The notes under the pieces are model-generated. The model had not been told where the DNA came from, did no database searches, and saw only the letters and a list, made by a program, of their open reading frames with translations. From Pseudoduganella namucuonensis (GTDB lineage: Bacteria > Pseudomonadota > Gammaproteobacteria > Burkholderiales > Burkholderiaceae_D), in assembly GCF_900116645.1 (NCBI RefSeq), contig NZ_FPBO01000009.1:62001-126000 (forward strand): DNA of 64,000 bases. The letters run 5' to 3'. Within the stretch, counting starts at the first letter, position 1, and each line of letters starts with the position of its first letter. Below are positions 11,419-19,711 of the stretch, one piece after another. The position numbers were made by a program, and so were the translations under genes.

Positions 11419-12063
11419 TCAATGCCAGCTGCGCAGCAGGCCCACGGCCAGGCCTTCCAGCGCGAACTCGTCCGCCTCCGGATTGACGGTGATCACCTTG
11501 AAATCCGGATTTTCAGGAAACAACTCGATGGTGGAGCCGGTCTTCTTGTAGCGCTTGACCGTCACCTCGTTGCCGATGCGGGCCACGACGATCTGGCCGT
11601 TCTTGGCGCTGTCCACCTTCTTCACGGCCAGCAGGTCGCCGTCCATGATGCCGATGTCGCGCATCGATTCGCCGCGCACCTTCAGCAGGAAGTCCGGCTT
11701 GGCGGAAAACAGGGCGGGATCCACGTTGTAGCTGGTTTCCAGGTTTTCCTGGGCCAGCATGGGCGAGCCGGCGGCGACGCGGCCGATCAGCGGCAGCGAC
11801 ATCATGTTCGTCGGCGGTGGCATGGCGGACGGCTTGTTCGATTCGGCGTGCGCGCCCAGCAGGCGGATGCCGCGCGACGTGCCGGCCGCGATCTCGATGG
11901 CGCCCTTGCGCGCCAGCGCCTGCAGGTGTTCCTCGGCCGCGTTGGCGGACTTGAAGCCCAGCTCGTTGGCGATCTCGGCGCGGGTGGGCGGGAAGCCGGT
12001 GTTGTCGATGGCATCCTTGATCAGATTAAGGATTTGTTCCTGGCGTGCGGTGAGCTTGATCAT
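11419..12063 (-). CDS. lexA: LexA repressor / self-cleaving protease
   Basis: LexA represses SOS genes until RecA filaments trigger self-cleavage. The 214-residue protein has an N-terminal winged-helix domain (about 1-70). The scissile bond is Ala98-Gly99 in GRVAAGS, and the catalytic pair is Ser133 (GESM) and Lys170 (EVTVKRY). The spacings 98-133-170 equal those of E. coli (84-119-156), so the protease site is intact. The linker between the domains is about 14 residues longer than in E. coli. Two LexA boxes lie directly upstream, indicating autoregulation, and a GST gene follows on the same strand. Confidence 0.97.
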   Translation of the reverse strand: MIKLTARQEQILNLIKDAIDNTGFPPTRAEIANELGFKSANAAEEHLQALARKGAIEIAAGTSRGIRLLGAHAESNKPSAMPPPTNMMSLPLIGRVAAGSPMLAQENLETSYNVDPALFSAKPDFLLKVRGESMRDIGIMDGDLLAVKKVDSAKNGQIVVARIGNEVTVKRYKKTGSTIELFPENPDFKVITVNPEADEFALEGLAVGLLRSWH

Positions 12064-12084
12064 GGTGCGTTTTCGCTATGGTAG

Positions 12085-12117
12085 CTGTGGATATAGACAG
12101 ACTGTATTTTTGTACAG
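12085..12117 (-). promoter_or_regulatory. Two tandem LexA (SOS) boxes upstream of lexA
   Basis: Both boxes fit CTGT-N8-ACAG exactly. Box 1 is CTGTGGATATAGACAG (12085-12100) and box 2 is CTGTATTTTTGTACAG (12102-12117). They are separated by one base, so their centres are 17 bp apart. Both lie within 55 bases of the lexA ATG (12063). Confidence 0.9.
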
Positions 12118-12168
12118 TATGGGCGCCAACGCAAGGGATTTTGTTGTCGTGCGAGAAAAATTGTGGAA

Positions 12169-13134
12169 TTAATTGGCCCTGAACACGTCTTCCAGCGTGT
12201 TTGCCCGCAAAATGGCGGCTTCCCAGTCTGCCAGTTCGGCGTGCGTGGCATTGGCCACGCGGAGGTTTGCCGATTCGGATAATTCTCCAAACCGTAGTCG
12301 TAACAGCCGCGCCAACGTTTCCCGGTGACCTAGCAGCAGACCTTCCTCGCGGCCTTGCTCCCTGCCTTCCTCCCGGCCCTCCTGCCGGGCACGCCGCACC
12401 AGATTGTTTTCCCATGGCATCTGATAACTCCTTTCCAGATCATGAATTTCGGTCTCGAACCGATGTTGCTCCTGTTCCGGCAGCATCATCATCCAGTCTA
12501 GTACATCGAACCAATCCAGGATGCGCTGCTTGTCCCAGTGGCGCTCGTACATCAGTGACACCAGCCGGCTTTTCCATGCCTGGCGCTTTGCGGGGGCGTG
12601 ACGGGTGTCCAAGGTCGCCAGGTGGGCGGCGGTCAGCAGGGCGAACGCATTCTCGTCGGCGAGCAAGGCATCCAGCCGGCCGTTGAAATCGAGTAGTTTC
12701 ACCGCGGGGAAATGCAGGCCCATGCTGCAGCCTAAAGACTCGTATCCGAAGAACCGGGGGCGCCAGCCTGGATGCGGGTCGGCCAGCACCGCCATGGTGG
12801 CGATGGGGCAGCGGAAGCGGTCGTACAGCCGATAGTTGTAAGTGAACATGCGTTCCGCGAATTCGCGCTCGCGGCTGCGCTGCACCTCGATGTGGATGTA
12901 GAGCATCCGGGCGCCGCCATCCAGGGCCGACACCCGCACCAGCTTGTCCAGTCGGCGTGGCCCGAGCCGCGCGTCGCGCGCGATCTGCGCCAGTTCCTGG
13001 TCGAGGAAGGCGATTTCCCGCGCCCAGTCGATCGCGCCATGCGCGGCGGGAAAGCAGAAGGCCATGAATTCCCGGAAGTAGCGCATGATGGCGGTCTTCC
13101 AGGGCGTGTCGTAGTCGTCGGCGGGGGTGTCCAT
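12169..13134 (-). CDS. Rpn / PD-(D/E)XK nuclease-like protein with C-terminal DUF4351
   Basis: The 321-residue protein resembles the Rpn (recombination-promoting nuclease, 'putative transposase') group. It has an N-terminal PD-(D/E)XK-like fold with candidate active-site residues Asp63 and the Glu83-x-Gln85 of YIHIEVQ, then the conserved [12 protein letters not shown] helix. A charged [14 protein letters not shown] repeat follows at about 255-268. The C-terminal segment, about 270-321, has RFGEL and ends NTLEDVF, as in DUF4351. RpnA of E. coli is a DNA endonuclease that raises RecA-independent recombination; activity here is inferred. It lies between lexA and rpsF. Its coding strand ends 105 bases from lexA and its start is divergent from the rpsF promoter. 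No terminal repeats or target duplication were seen, so I do not call it a mobile element. Confidence 0.75.
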   Translation of the reverse strand: MDTPADDYDTPWKTAIMRYFREFMAFCFPAAHGAIDWAREIAFLDQELAQIARDARLGPRRLDKLVRVSALDGGARMLYIHIEVQRSREREFAERMFTYNYRLYDRFRCPIATMAVLADPHPGWRPRFFGYESLGCSMGLHFPAVKLLDFNGRLDALLADENAFALLTAAHLATLDTRHAPAKRQAWKSRLVSLMYERHWDKQRILDWFDVLDWMMMLPEQEQHRFETEIHDLERSYQMPWENNLVRRARQEGREEGREQGREEGLLLGHRETLARLLRLRFGELSESANLRVANATHAELADWEAAILRANTLEDVFRAN

Positions 13135-13167
13135 CCAAGCAGCATGCCAGCGGGGTCTCGGCGCCGC

Positions 13168-13196
13168 TTGAGGTCGACCAACAAGTGTGCTATAGT
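13168..13196 (+). promoter_or_regulatory. Promoter of the rpsF-priB-rpsR-rplI operon
   Basis: TTGAGG (13168-13173) and TATAGT (13191-13196) are spaced by 17 bases and lie 74 bases before rpsF. The leader between them and rpsF is long enough for the ribosomal-protein autoregulation known at this operon in other bacteria, but I did not identify a conserved leader structure. Confidence 0.6.
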
Positions 13197-13269
13197 CGCG
13201 GGCTTACCTCTTCCCACACTCGTCTTGACGCCGGGGTGGGCTATATTCACAGTCCTTAAGGGAGTTTTC

Positions 13270-13647
13270 ATGCGTCACTATGAAATCGTATTTATCGTCC
13301 ATCCGGACCAGAGCGAGCAAGTGCCCGCGATGATCGAACGTTACAAAGCCAGCGTGACCTCGCGCGGCGGTAACGTGCACCGCGTGGAAGATTGGGGCCG
13401 CCGTCAAATGGCGTACTCGATCCAGAAACTGGCTAAAGCACACTACATCTGCATGAACATCGAATGCGACAACGAGACCCTGGTCGAGCTGGAAACCGCG
13501 TTCAAATTCAATGATGCCGTGCTGCGTCACCTGACCGTGAAAATGAAGAAAGCGGAAACCGCTCCTTCGCCGATGATGAAATCGGTACAACGTGAAGACG
13601 CGGCCAAGAGCCATCGCGCCGAAGCCCAAGCCGCTGCCGCCGCCTAA
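13270..13647 (+). CDS. rpsF: 30S ribosomal protein S6
   Basis: S6 binds the central domain of 16S rRNA with S18. The 125-residue protein begins [19 protein letters not shown], the canonical S6 start, and has the [13 protein letters not shown] motif near residue 42. The C-terminal 25 residues are a low-complexity basic/Ala tail, typical for betaproteobacterial S6. The ATG at 13270 follows AAGGGAG; the reading frame runs upstream but as an antisense shadow of the Rpn gene. It is first in the operon with priB, rpsR and rplI. Confidence 0.97.
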   Translation: MRHYEIVFIVHPDQSEQVPAMIERYKASVTSRGGNVHRVEDWGRRQMAYSIQKLAKAHYICMNIECDNETLVELETAFKFNDAVLRHLTVKMKKAETAPSPMMKSVQREDAAKSHRAEAQAAAAA

Positions 13648-13666
13648 GTACTGACCAGGGATAGCA

Positions 13667-13969
13667 CTGAACAACCTGCAGGTCACCGCCCTCATCACCG
13701 AACGGGACAGCGTACGCTACACCCCCGCCGGCATGCCGATTGTGAATGCGATTTTGCAGCACAGTTCGCAGCAGATGGAGGCCGGCATCGCCCGCCTGGC
13801 CGAGTTCGAAGTCTCCGCGATCGCAGCGGGCGACATTTCGAAACGGTTCAGCGAGGCGCCCCTGTCGGGCGTGTACCGGTTCACCGGATTCCTGGCCAAG
13901 AAAAGCCGCAATAGCAAAAGCCTGGTGTTTCACATCATTGATTTTAGTTTATTAGATACAGGAGCCTAA
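13667..13969 (+). CDS. priB: Primosomal replication protein N (PriB), probable CTG start
   Basis: PriB is a single-strand DNA-binding OB-fold protein that helps PriA restart replication. It is encoded between rpsF and rpsR in beta- and gammaproteobacteria. The first in-frame ATG (13733) would cut off the first OB strand. Translation from a CTG at 13667 gives the expected N-terminal segment with [20 protein letters not shown], and an AGGG ribosome site lies 6 bases before the CTG. No ATG, GTG or TTG lies in that stretch in frame. From CTG the protein is 100 residues, close to the 104 of E. coli PriB. The stop is 1 base before the rpsR ATG, so translation is probably coupled. Confidence 0.88.
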   Translation: MNNLQVTALITERDSVRYTPAGMPIVNAILQHSSQQMEAGIARLAEFEVSAIAAGDISKRFSEAPLSGVYRFTGFLAKKSRNSKSLVFHIIDFSLLDTGA

Positions 13970-13970
13970 A

Positions 13971-14261
13971 ATGGCATTCGGTAAAAAGTTCGACAAAAAC
14001 AAGCTCAAGCTGAAAGAAAAGCGCAAGCAACAAAACCCGCTGTTCAAGCGTAAGAAGTTCTGCCGCTTCACCGCCGCGAACGTTGAGCAAGTGGACTACA
14101 AAGACGTAGACACGCTGAAAGATTTCGTCCAGGAAAACGGCAAGATCATGCCAGCACGCCTGACCGGTACCAAGGCGCACTACCAGCGTCAAGTTGACAC
14201 CGCAATCAAGCGCGCGCGCTATCTGGCCCTGCTGCCGTACACCGATCTGCACCACGCTTAA
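13971..14261 (+). CDS. rpsR: 30S ribosomal protein S18
   Basis: S18 pairs with S6 on the platform of the small subunit. The 96-residue protein has a basic N-terminal extension (about 20 residues of Lys/Gln) followed by the conserved core with [25 protein letters not shown], and [12 protein letters not shown]. The ribosome site GGAG overlaps the end of priB. The extension is slightly longer than in E. coli (75 residues), as is usual in betaproteobacteria. Confidence 0.97.
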   Translation: MAFGKKFDKNKLKLKEKRKQQNPLFKRKKFCRFTAANVEQVDYKDVDTLKDFVQENGKIMPARLTGTKAHYQRQVDTAIKRARYLALLPYTDLHHA

Positions 14262-14294
14262 TTGGCGCCGTCAGATTAGAAACTGGAGAGAACT

Positions 14295-14747
14295 ATGCAA
14301 ATCATTCTGTTGGAAAAAGTTGTTAACGTCGGCAACCTGGGCGACGTGGTCAAGGTCAAGGACGGCTACGCGCGTAACTTCCTGATCCCGCAAAAACTGG
14401 CCCGCCGCGCCACCACCGCCGCCGTCGCCGAGTTCGAAGCCAAGCGCGCCGAACTGGAAAAAGCCGCCGCCGCCAAACTGGCCGCGGCCCAAGCCCAAGG
14501 CGAGAAACTGAACGGCATGACCGTGACCGTTTCGCAAAAAGCCGGCGTGGACGGCCGTCTGTTCGGCTCCGTGACCAACTTCGACATCGCCGAGGCGCTG
14601 ACCAAGGCTGGTTTCGCTGTTGAAAAAGCCGCCGTGCGCATGCCTAACGGCCCGCTGAAAGTGACCGGCGAGCACGCCGTGTCCGTGGCGCTGCACACCG
14701 ACGTGGTGGTCGACGTGACCGTCGCCGTCGTCGGCGAAACCGCCTAA
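14295..14747 (+). CDS. rplI: 50S ribosomal protein L9
   Basis: L9 binds 23S rRNA near the L1 stalk and helps keep reading frame. The 150-residue protein starts [19 protein letters not shown] and has the [10 protein letters not shown] motif, then the long connecting helix rich in Ala, Glu and Lys (about 42-75), and the C-terminal globular domain with the LFGSVTN motif. It ends the operon and is followed by an intrinsic terminator. Confidence 0.97.
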   Translation: MQIILLEKVVNVGNLGDVVKVKDGYARNFLIPQKLARRATTAAVAEFEAKRAELEKAAAAKLAAAQAQGEKLNGMTVTVSQKAGVDGRLFGSVTNFDIAEALTKAGFAVEKAAVRMPNGPLKVTGEHAVSVALHTDVVVDVTVAVVGETA

Positions 14748-14793
14748 TTTACTTCCGGATAACACCGAAAGTAAAACCGTTGTACACTACCAA

Positions 14794-14817
14794 AAGCCGG
14801 GCTTGCCCGGCTTTTTT
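14794..14817 (+). terminator. Intrinsic terminator after rplI
   Basis: A perfect 9-bp stem (14794-14802 with 14805-14813, AAGCCGGGC / GCCCGGCTT) with a TT loop runs into six T residues. A TATAAT at 14832-14837, just after it, is a likely -10 box for dnaB. Confidence 0.9.
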
Positions 14818-14844
14818 ATTGGCAAAGCAGGTATAATTCGCGCC

Positions 14845-16230
14845 ATGAACTCCCCCTCCGATCCGCAGGTAGATTCGCTACGCATCCCGCCGCATTCCAT
14901 CGAAGCAGAACAGTCCGTCATCGGCGGCCTGCTGCGCGACAATGCCGCGTTCGACCGCATCGCGGACTTCATGAACGCGGACGATTTCTACCGCTACGAC
15001 CACCGCATCATCTTCGAGCAGATCGTGCGGCTGATCAATTCCTCCAAGCCGGCCGACGTGATCACCGTGTTCGAGGCGCTGACCATGCTGGGCAAGCAGG
15101 ACGAGGTCGGCGGTCTGCCCTACCTGAACGCGATGGCGCAAAACACGCCATCGGCCGCCAACATCCGCCGCTACGCCGAGATCGTCCGCGATCGCGGCAT
15201 CCTGCGCCAGCTGATCACGGTCGCCGACGAGATCTCCGGCGACGCTTTCAGCCCGCAGGGCAAGGAGGTCAAGCAGATGCTGGACGAGGCCGAGTCGAAG
15301 ATCTTCGCCATCGCCGAGCAGGGCGCGCGCGGCGCGCAGGGCTGGCTGGCCGTGCAGCCGCTGCTGACCCAGGTGGTCGAGCGCATCGACGAGCTCTACA
15401 GCCGCGACAACCAGAGCGAGATCACCGGCGTGCCGACCGGCTTCATCGACCTCGACCGCATGACCTCCGGCCTGCAGGGCGGCGACCTGGTCATCGTTGC
15501 GGGACGCCCGTCGATGGGCAAGACCGCGTTCTCGGTCAACATCGGCGAGAACGTGGCGATCGAGGCCGGCCTGCCGGTGGCGATCTTCTCGATGGAGATG
15601 GGCGGCGCCCAGCTGGCCATGCGTATGCTCGGCTCGGTGGGCGAGCTGGACCAGCACCGCCTGCGCACCGGCAAGCTGATCGACGAGGACTGGCCGCGCC
15701 TGACCATGGCGATCCAGAAAATGAACGACGCCCAGGTCTTCATCGACGAGACCCCGGCCCTGAACCCGATCGAGATGCGGGCCCGCGCGCGCCGCCTGTC
15801 GCGCCAGTGCGGCAAGCTGGGCCTGATCATCGTCGACTACCTGCAGCTGATGCAGGGCAGCAAGGCCGGCGACAACCGCGCCTCCGAGATCTCCGAGATC
15901 TCCCGCTCGCTGAAGGGCCTGGCCAAGGAACTGCATTGCCCGGTGATAGCGCTGTCTCAGCTGAACCGCTCGCTGGAGCAGCGCCCCAACAAGCGCCCGG
16001 TGATGTCCGACCTGCGCGAATCGGGCGCCATCGAGCAGGACGCGGACGTCATCATCTTCCTGTACCGCGACGAGGTCTACAACCCGGATTCCCCCGAAAA
16101 GGGCACCGCCGAGATCATTATCGGCAAACAGCGTAACGGCCCGATCGGGGCGATACGCCTGACCTGGCGCGGCATGTACACCAAGTTTGGCAATTACAGC
16201 GGCGCACTGTCCACCTACCAGGGCGACTAA
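14845..16230 (+). CDS. dnaB: Replicative DNA helicase DnaB
   Basis: DnaB is the hexameric 5'-3' helicase at replication forks. The 461-residue protein has the N-terminal domain beginning LRIPPHSIEAEQSVIGGLL, a linker, and the RecA-like domain with the P-loop GRPSMGKTAF at about 221-230. It also has the IVDYLQLM Walker B segment and the DLRESGAIEQDAD motif. I chose the ATG at 14845, 7 bases after the TATAAT; an upstream in-frame ATG-free extension would run into the terminator. A leader this short is unusual, so transcription may begin very near the start codon or further upstream. No intein is present. The usual neighbour rplI lies upstream. Confidence 0.95.
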   Translation: MNSPSDPQVDSLRIPPHSIEAEQSVIGGLLRDNAAFDRIADFMNADDFYRYDHRIIFEQIVRLINSSKPADVITVFEALTMLGKQDEVGGLPYLNAMAQNTPSAANIRRYAEIVRDRGILRQLITVADEISGDAFSPQGKEVKQMLDEAESKIFAIAEQGARGAQGWLAVQPLLTQVVERIDELYSRDNQSEITGVPTGFIDLDRMTSGLQGGDLVIVAGRPSMGKTAFSVNIGENVAIEAGLPVAIFSMEMGGAQLAMRMLGSVGELDQHRLRTGKLIDEDWPRLTMAIQKMNDAQVFIDETPALNPIEMRARARRLSRQCGKLGLIIVDYLQLMQGSKAGDNRASEISEISRSLKGLAKELHCPVIALSQLNRSLEQRPNKRPVMSDLRESGAIEQDADVIIFLYRDEVYNPDSPEKGTAEIIIGKQRNGPIGAIRLTWRGMYTKFGNYSGALSTYQGD

Positions 16231-16354
16231 GCCCGGCGGCGACAGGCAAGCAGAATACCAGCAGTACCCCAGCAGCACCTCACCCCGCTATCACACACCG
16301 GCTGCCGCGTGGCGGCTGTCTGTAGCACTGATGTTTCACGATTTGGAGATTGAT

Positions 16355-16981
16355 ATGTTTGGACGCTTGATGCCCACCGAGGGCAAGTTTTTTGACCTGT
16401 TCAACCAGCACGCCGATCTGTGCGTCAAAGGCGCCAAGGAAATGCTGGCCCTGATGACCAATTTCGACGACCTGGAGAACCGCGTGCACGCGATCGAGGG
16501 CATCGAGAAACAGGCCGACAAGATCACCTACGCCACGGTCGACCTGCTGCACAAGACCTTCATCACGCCGCTGGACCGCGACGAGATCCACAAGCTGATC
16601 ACCAAGATGGACGACATCCTGGACCTGATGGAGGACGCCGGCCAGACCGTCTCGCTGTACGACCTGCACTCGGTGACGCCGGAGGCCAAGCGCCTGGCCG
16701 AGCTGGTGCTGGCCTGCACCGAGAAGGTCCGCGACGCCGTGGCCATGCTGCACAACATGGACAACTCGCAAAAGATCGTCGCCATCTGCGAAGAGATCGA
16801 CCGCCTGGAATCGGACGCCGACCACGTGATGCGCGCCGCCATGTCCAAGCTGTTCCGCGACGAGCCGGACGTGCGCAATCTGATCAAGATGAAGGCCATC
16901 TACGAGATCCTGGAGACGGTGACCGACCGTTGCGAGGACGTGGCCAACATCATCGAAGGCATCATCGTCGAAAACGCCTAA
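16355..16981 (+). CDS. DUF47 / PhoU-like phosphate transport regulator
   Basis: The 208-residue all-helical protein is of the DUF47 (TIGR00153, PhoU-related) family. It begins MFGRLMPTEGKFFDLFNQHA and carries the metal-ligand-like acidic motifs E-x-x-A-D and D-x-x-x-D typical of PhoU folds, for example EKQADKITYATVDLL near residue 50 and the DRLESDADHVM repeat near 150. It sits 39 bases upstream of a Pit transporter gene, the standard arrangement. It is thought to modulate transporter activity. The ATG at 16355 is preceded by TTGGAG; an in-frame ATG at 16331 is less likely. The 124 bases after dnaB show no gene. Confidence 0.9.
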   Translation: MFGRLMPTEGKFFDLFNQHADLCVKGAKEMLALMTNFDDLENRVHAIEGIEKQADKITYATVDLLHKTFITPLDRDEIHKLITKMDDILDLMEDAGQTVSLYDLHSVTPEAKRLAELVLACTEKVRDAVAMLHNMDNSQKIVAICEEIDRLESDADHVMRAAMSKLFRDEPDVRNLIKMKAIYEILETVTDRCEDVANIIEGIIVENA

Positions 16982-17020
16982 GCCGGCAGCTGTCCGAAAA
17001 AGATTAGAAAAGAATAATCC

Positions 17021-18031
17021 ATGCAAACCCTACAAATCAGCATCTATGCGCTTGCCTTCCTGATCTTCCTGGCGCTGGTGTTTGACTTCATGAATGGCTT
17101 CCACGACGCGGCGAACGCCATCGCCACCGTGGTGTCGACCGGCGTGCTCAAGCCGCAGTCGGCGGTGGCCATGGCGGCGTTCTTCAACTTCATCGCCATC
17201 TTCGTGGTCGGCCTGAAGGTGGCGACCACGATCGGCAAGGGCACCATCGACCCGAACGTCGTCGACCACTACGTGATCTTCGGCGCGCTGGTGGGCGCCA
17301 TCGTCTGGAACCTGATCACCTGGTACTACGGCATCCCGTCCTCGTCCTCGCACGCGCTGATCGGCGGCCTGGTGGGCGCGGCGGTGGCCAAGTCCGGCAC
17401 CGGCGCGCTGATCGCCGGCGGCCTGATCAAGACCGTCACCTTCATCGTCGTGGCGCCGCTGCTCGGTTTCCTGCTCGGCTCCCTGATCATGCTGATGGTG
17501 TCGTGGATCTTCGTGCGCAGCACGCCGCGCAAGGTCGACACCTGGTTCCGCCGCCTGCAGCTGGCCTCGGCCGCCGCCTACAGCCTGGGCCACGGCGGCA
17601 ACGACGCGCAGAAAACCATGGGCATCATCTGGATGCTGCTGATCGCCTCCGGCCACGTGGCCGCCGGCGACGCGGCGCCGCCCAGCTGGGTCATCATCGC
17701 CTGCTACGGCACCATCTCGTTCGGCACGTTGTTCGGCGGCTGGCGCATCGTCAAGACCATGGGCCAGAAGATCACCAAGCTCAAACCGGTGGGCGGCTTC
17801 TGCGCCGAGACCGGCGGCGCCGTGACCCTGATCATGGCCAGCTTCTGGGGCGTGCCCGTCTCCACCACGCACACCATCACCGGCGCCATCGTCGGCGTGG
17901 GCGCGTCGCAAAAGATGTCGGCCGTGCGCTGGGGCGTGGCGGGCAACATCGTGTGGGCCTGGATCTTCACCATCCCGGCGTCGGCCTTCGTGGCCGCCGT
18001 GGCGTGGTGGGTGGGCCGCCACATCATGTGA
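17021..18031 (+). CDS. Low-affinity inorganic phosphate transporter, Pit family
   Basis: Pit transporters import metal-phosphate complexes with protons across the inner membrane. The 336-residue protein has about 10 hydrophobic segments and the two PHO4 signature repeats: DFMNGFHDAANAIATV near residue 22 and the second half with SLGHGGNDAQKTMG near 187. The inverted-repeat motifs PSSSSHALIGG and PVSTTHTITGAIVG are both present. It is co-transcribed with the DUF47 gene and followed by a strong terminator. Confidence 0.95.
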   Translation: MQTLQISIYALAFLIFLALVFDFMNGFHDAANAIATVVSTGVLKPQSAVAMAAFFNFIAIFVVGLKVATTIGKGTIDPNVVDHYVIFGALVGAIVWNLITWYYGIPSSSSHALIGGLVGAAVAKSGTGALIAGGLIKTVTFIVVAPLLGFLLGSLIMLMVSWIFVRSTPRKVDTWFRRLQLASAAAYSLGHGGNDAQKTMGIIWMLLIASGHVAAGDAAPPSWVIIACYGTISFGTLFGGWRIVKTMGQKITKLKPVGGFCAETGGAVTLIMASFWGVPVSTTHTITGAIVGVGASQKMSAVRWGVAGNIVWAWIFTIPASAFVAAVAWWVGRHIM

Positions 18032-18050
18032 CGCAAGCGGTACGGACGTG

Positions 18051-18081
18051 AAAAAGGGAGCCCATGGAGGCTCCCTTTTTT
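18051..18081 (+). terminator. Intrinsic terminator after the Pit gene
   Basis: A 12-bp perfect stem (18051-18062 with 18069-18080) with a 6-base loop ends in a T-run. The stem begins with an A-run, so it could work from both sides. Confidence 0.9.
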
Positions 18082-18137
18082 ATGGCGGTGCCGGCGGGGC
18101 GGGGAGCCGGTCGTTTCGCGGCTGTTAGAATGGCGGG

Positions 18138-19127
18138 ATGTCCGCATTCTCCGCCTTACTGCAACGGGTCCGTCCCGACAATTTCACCCTCGCCCTGCTG
18201 GCCACCGTCGGCGTCGCCACCATCCTGCCCTGCACCGGGCGGGCCGCCGCGGTGGCCGGCGACGTCACCGCCGTCGCCATCGGCGCGCTGTTCTTCCTGC
18301 ACGGCGCCAAGCTGCCGCGCGAGGCCATCGTCGCCGGCCTCACGCACTGGCGCCTGCACCTGTTGGTGCTGTGCTGCACCTTCGTGATGTTCCCGGTGCT
18401 CGGCCTGCTGATGAAACCCCTGGCGCTGGCCATGCTCACGCCGGAGCTGTACCTGGGCATGCTGTTCCTGTGCATGCTGCCGTCCACCGTGCAGTCGTCG
18501 ATCGCCTTCACCGCCATGGCGCGGGGGAACGTGCCGGCCGCCGTGTGCAGCGCCTCGGCCTCCAATTTCGCCGGCATCTTCCTCACGCCACTGCTGGTCA
18601 GCGCGCTGGTGGTGCAGGGCGGCGGTTCCCGTTCGGCGCTGGACGCGGTCGTCGCCATCACCGTGCAGCTGCTGCTGCCCTTCATCGCCGGCCAGCTGCT
18701 GCGGCCCTGGATAGGCGCCTGGGTCGACCGCCACAAACCCAAGCTCAAATACATCGACCAGGGTTCCATCCTGATGGTGGTCTACACCGCCTTCAGCGCG
18801 GCGGTGGAGGAGGGCATCTGGCGCCAGCTGGGCGCGGCCTCGCTGCTCGCGCTGGTGTTCGTCTGCTGCCTGCTGCTGGCGGCGGTGCTGTGGCTGACGG
18901 CGTACGCCAGCCGCCGCCTCGGCTTCAGCCGGGAGGACGCGATCACCATCGTGTTCTGCGGCTCCAAGAAAAGCCTGGCCAGCGGCGTGCCGATGGCCAA
19001 GGTGCTGTTCGCCACCTCGTCGCTGGGCATGATCATCCTGCCGCTGATGCTGTTCCACCAGATCCAGCTGATGGTGTGCGCCGTGCTGGCCCAGCGGTAC
19101 TCGCGGGAGCCGGAGGCGGCGCGGTGA
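18138..19127 (+). CDS. Bile acid:sodium symporter (BASS/SBF) family transporter, YfeH-like
   Basis: The 329-residue protein has about 9-10 membrane helices. Its family features are the N-terminal LQRVRPDNFTLALLATVG, the GALFFLHGAKLPREAI region near 55, and the MLPSTVQSSIAFTAMARGN motif near 118, which is the glycine/serine-rich crossover of BASS proteins. A FCGSKKSLASGVPMA motif near 275 is typical of the YfeH-type prokaryotic branch. The substrate is unknown; this branch is not shown to carry bile acids. Its stop overlaps the start of the GNAT gene (GTGA), so the two are translationally coupled. Confidence 0.87.
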   Translation: MSAFSALLQRVRPDNFTLALLATVGVATILPCTGRAAAVAGDVTAVAIGALFFLHGAKLPREAIVAGLTHWRLHLLVLCCTFVMFPVLGLLMKPLALAMLTPELYLGMLFLCMLPSTVQSSIAFTAMARGNVPAAVCSASASNFAGIFLTPLLVSALVVQGGGSRSALDAVVAITVQLLLPFIAGQLLRPWIGAWVDRHKPKLKYIDQGSILMVVYTAFSAAVEEGIWRQLGAASLLALVFVCCLLLAAVLWLTAYASRRLGFSREDAITIVFCGSKKSLASGVPMAKVLFATSSLGMIILPLMLFHQIQLMVCAVLAQRYSREPEAAR

Positions 19128-19603
19128 CGGGCGGCGTGCGCGTGGAGGCGCTGGCGCCGGACGCGCCCGAGGCGCTGGCCCTGCTGGAGGAGCTGTCCGC
19201 CGCGCTGTCGGCGATCACCGGCGACAGCGGCCGGTCCTCGTTCGATCCGGCCGACGTGCGGGGGCCGATGGCGCGCTTCGTGGTCGCGCGCGATGGCGGC
19301 GGCGCGGCGCTGGGCTGCGGCGCCTTCCGGCCCATGGCGACGGGCGAGGCGGGGGAGGGGCCGGCGGCCGAGGTGAAGCGGATGTACGCCAGACCGGGCC
19401 GGCGCGGTGTCGGCGGCGCCATCCTGGCTTTCCTGGAGGCCGAGGCGGCAGCGCTGGGCTACCGCGTCCTGCGGCTGTCGACGCGGCTGGTCAATACGCG
19501 CGCCGTGGCCTTCTACGAGGCGCGCGGCTATGCGCGCATCGCCAACTTCGGGCGCTACGCGGCCAAGCCGGAGTCGGTGTGTTTCGAGAAGCGGCTTTAT
19601 TGA
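19124..19603 (+). CDS. GNAT family N-acetyltransferase
   Basis: The 159-residue protein has the GNAT fold. The acetyl-CoA pyrophosphate-binding segment is VKRMYARPGRRGVGGAILA near residue 85-103, with the R-x-x-G-x-G/A pattern. The C-terminal motif B is NTRAVAFYEARGYARI near 125-140. The start is GTG at 19124 overlapping the transporter stop; no good ATG precedes motif A. The residue composition (GGEG loops) is normal for such enzymes. The acceptor substrate cannot be told. Confidence 0.85.
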   Translation: MTGGVRVEALAPDAPEALALLEELSAALSAITGDSGRSSFDPADVRGPMARFVVARDGGGAALGCGAFRPMATGEAGEGPAAEVKRMYARPGRRGVGGAILAFLEAEAAALGYRVLRLSTRLVNTRAVAFYEARGYARIANFGRYAAKPESVCFEKRLY

Positions 19604-19711
19604 ATTCACCACAGAATTCGCCACGGAAAGCCCGGATTGCTGTTGTCGCACGTAAACATCGGATAAAATGGGACCAGGCGGTCTCCGTACTTTGCGTCCG
19701 GCGCCATTTCC

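Noticed and set aside
12169..13134. Rpn gene as an insertion sequence
   Set aside because: No inverted repeats or target-site duplication were found at its ends.
13733..13969. Short PriB from ATG 13733
   Set aside because: It would lack the first OB-fold strand, and the CTG start has a better ribosome site.
19640..19671. Sigma28 promoter for the flagellin gene
   Set aside because: Only a partial GCCGATAA-like match (TCGGATAA) and no TAAA -35 at the right distance.
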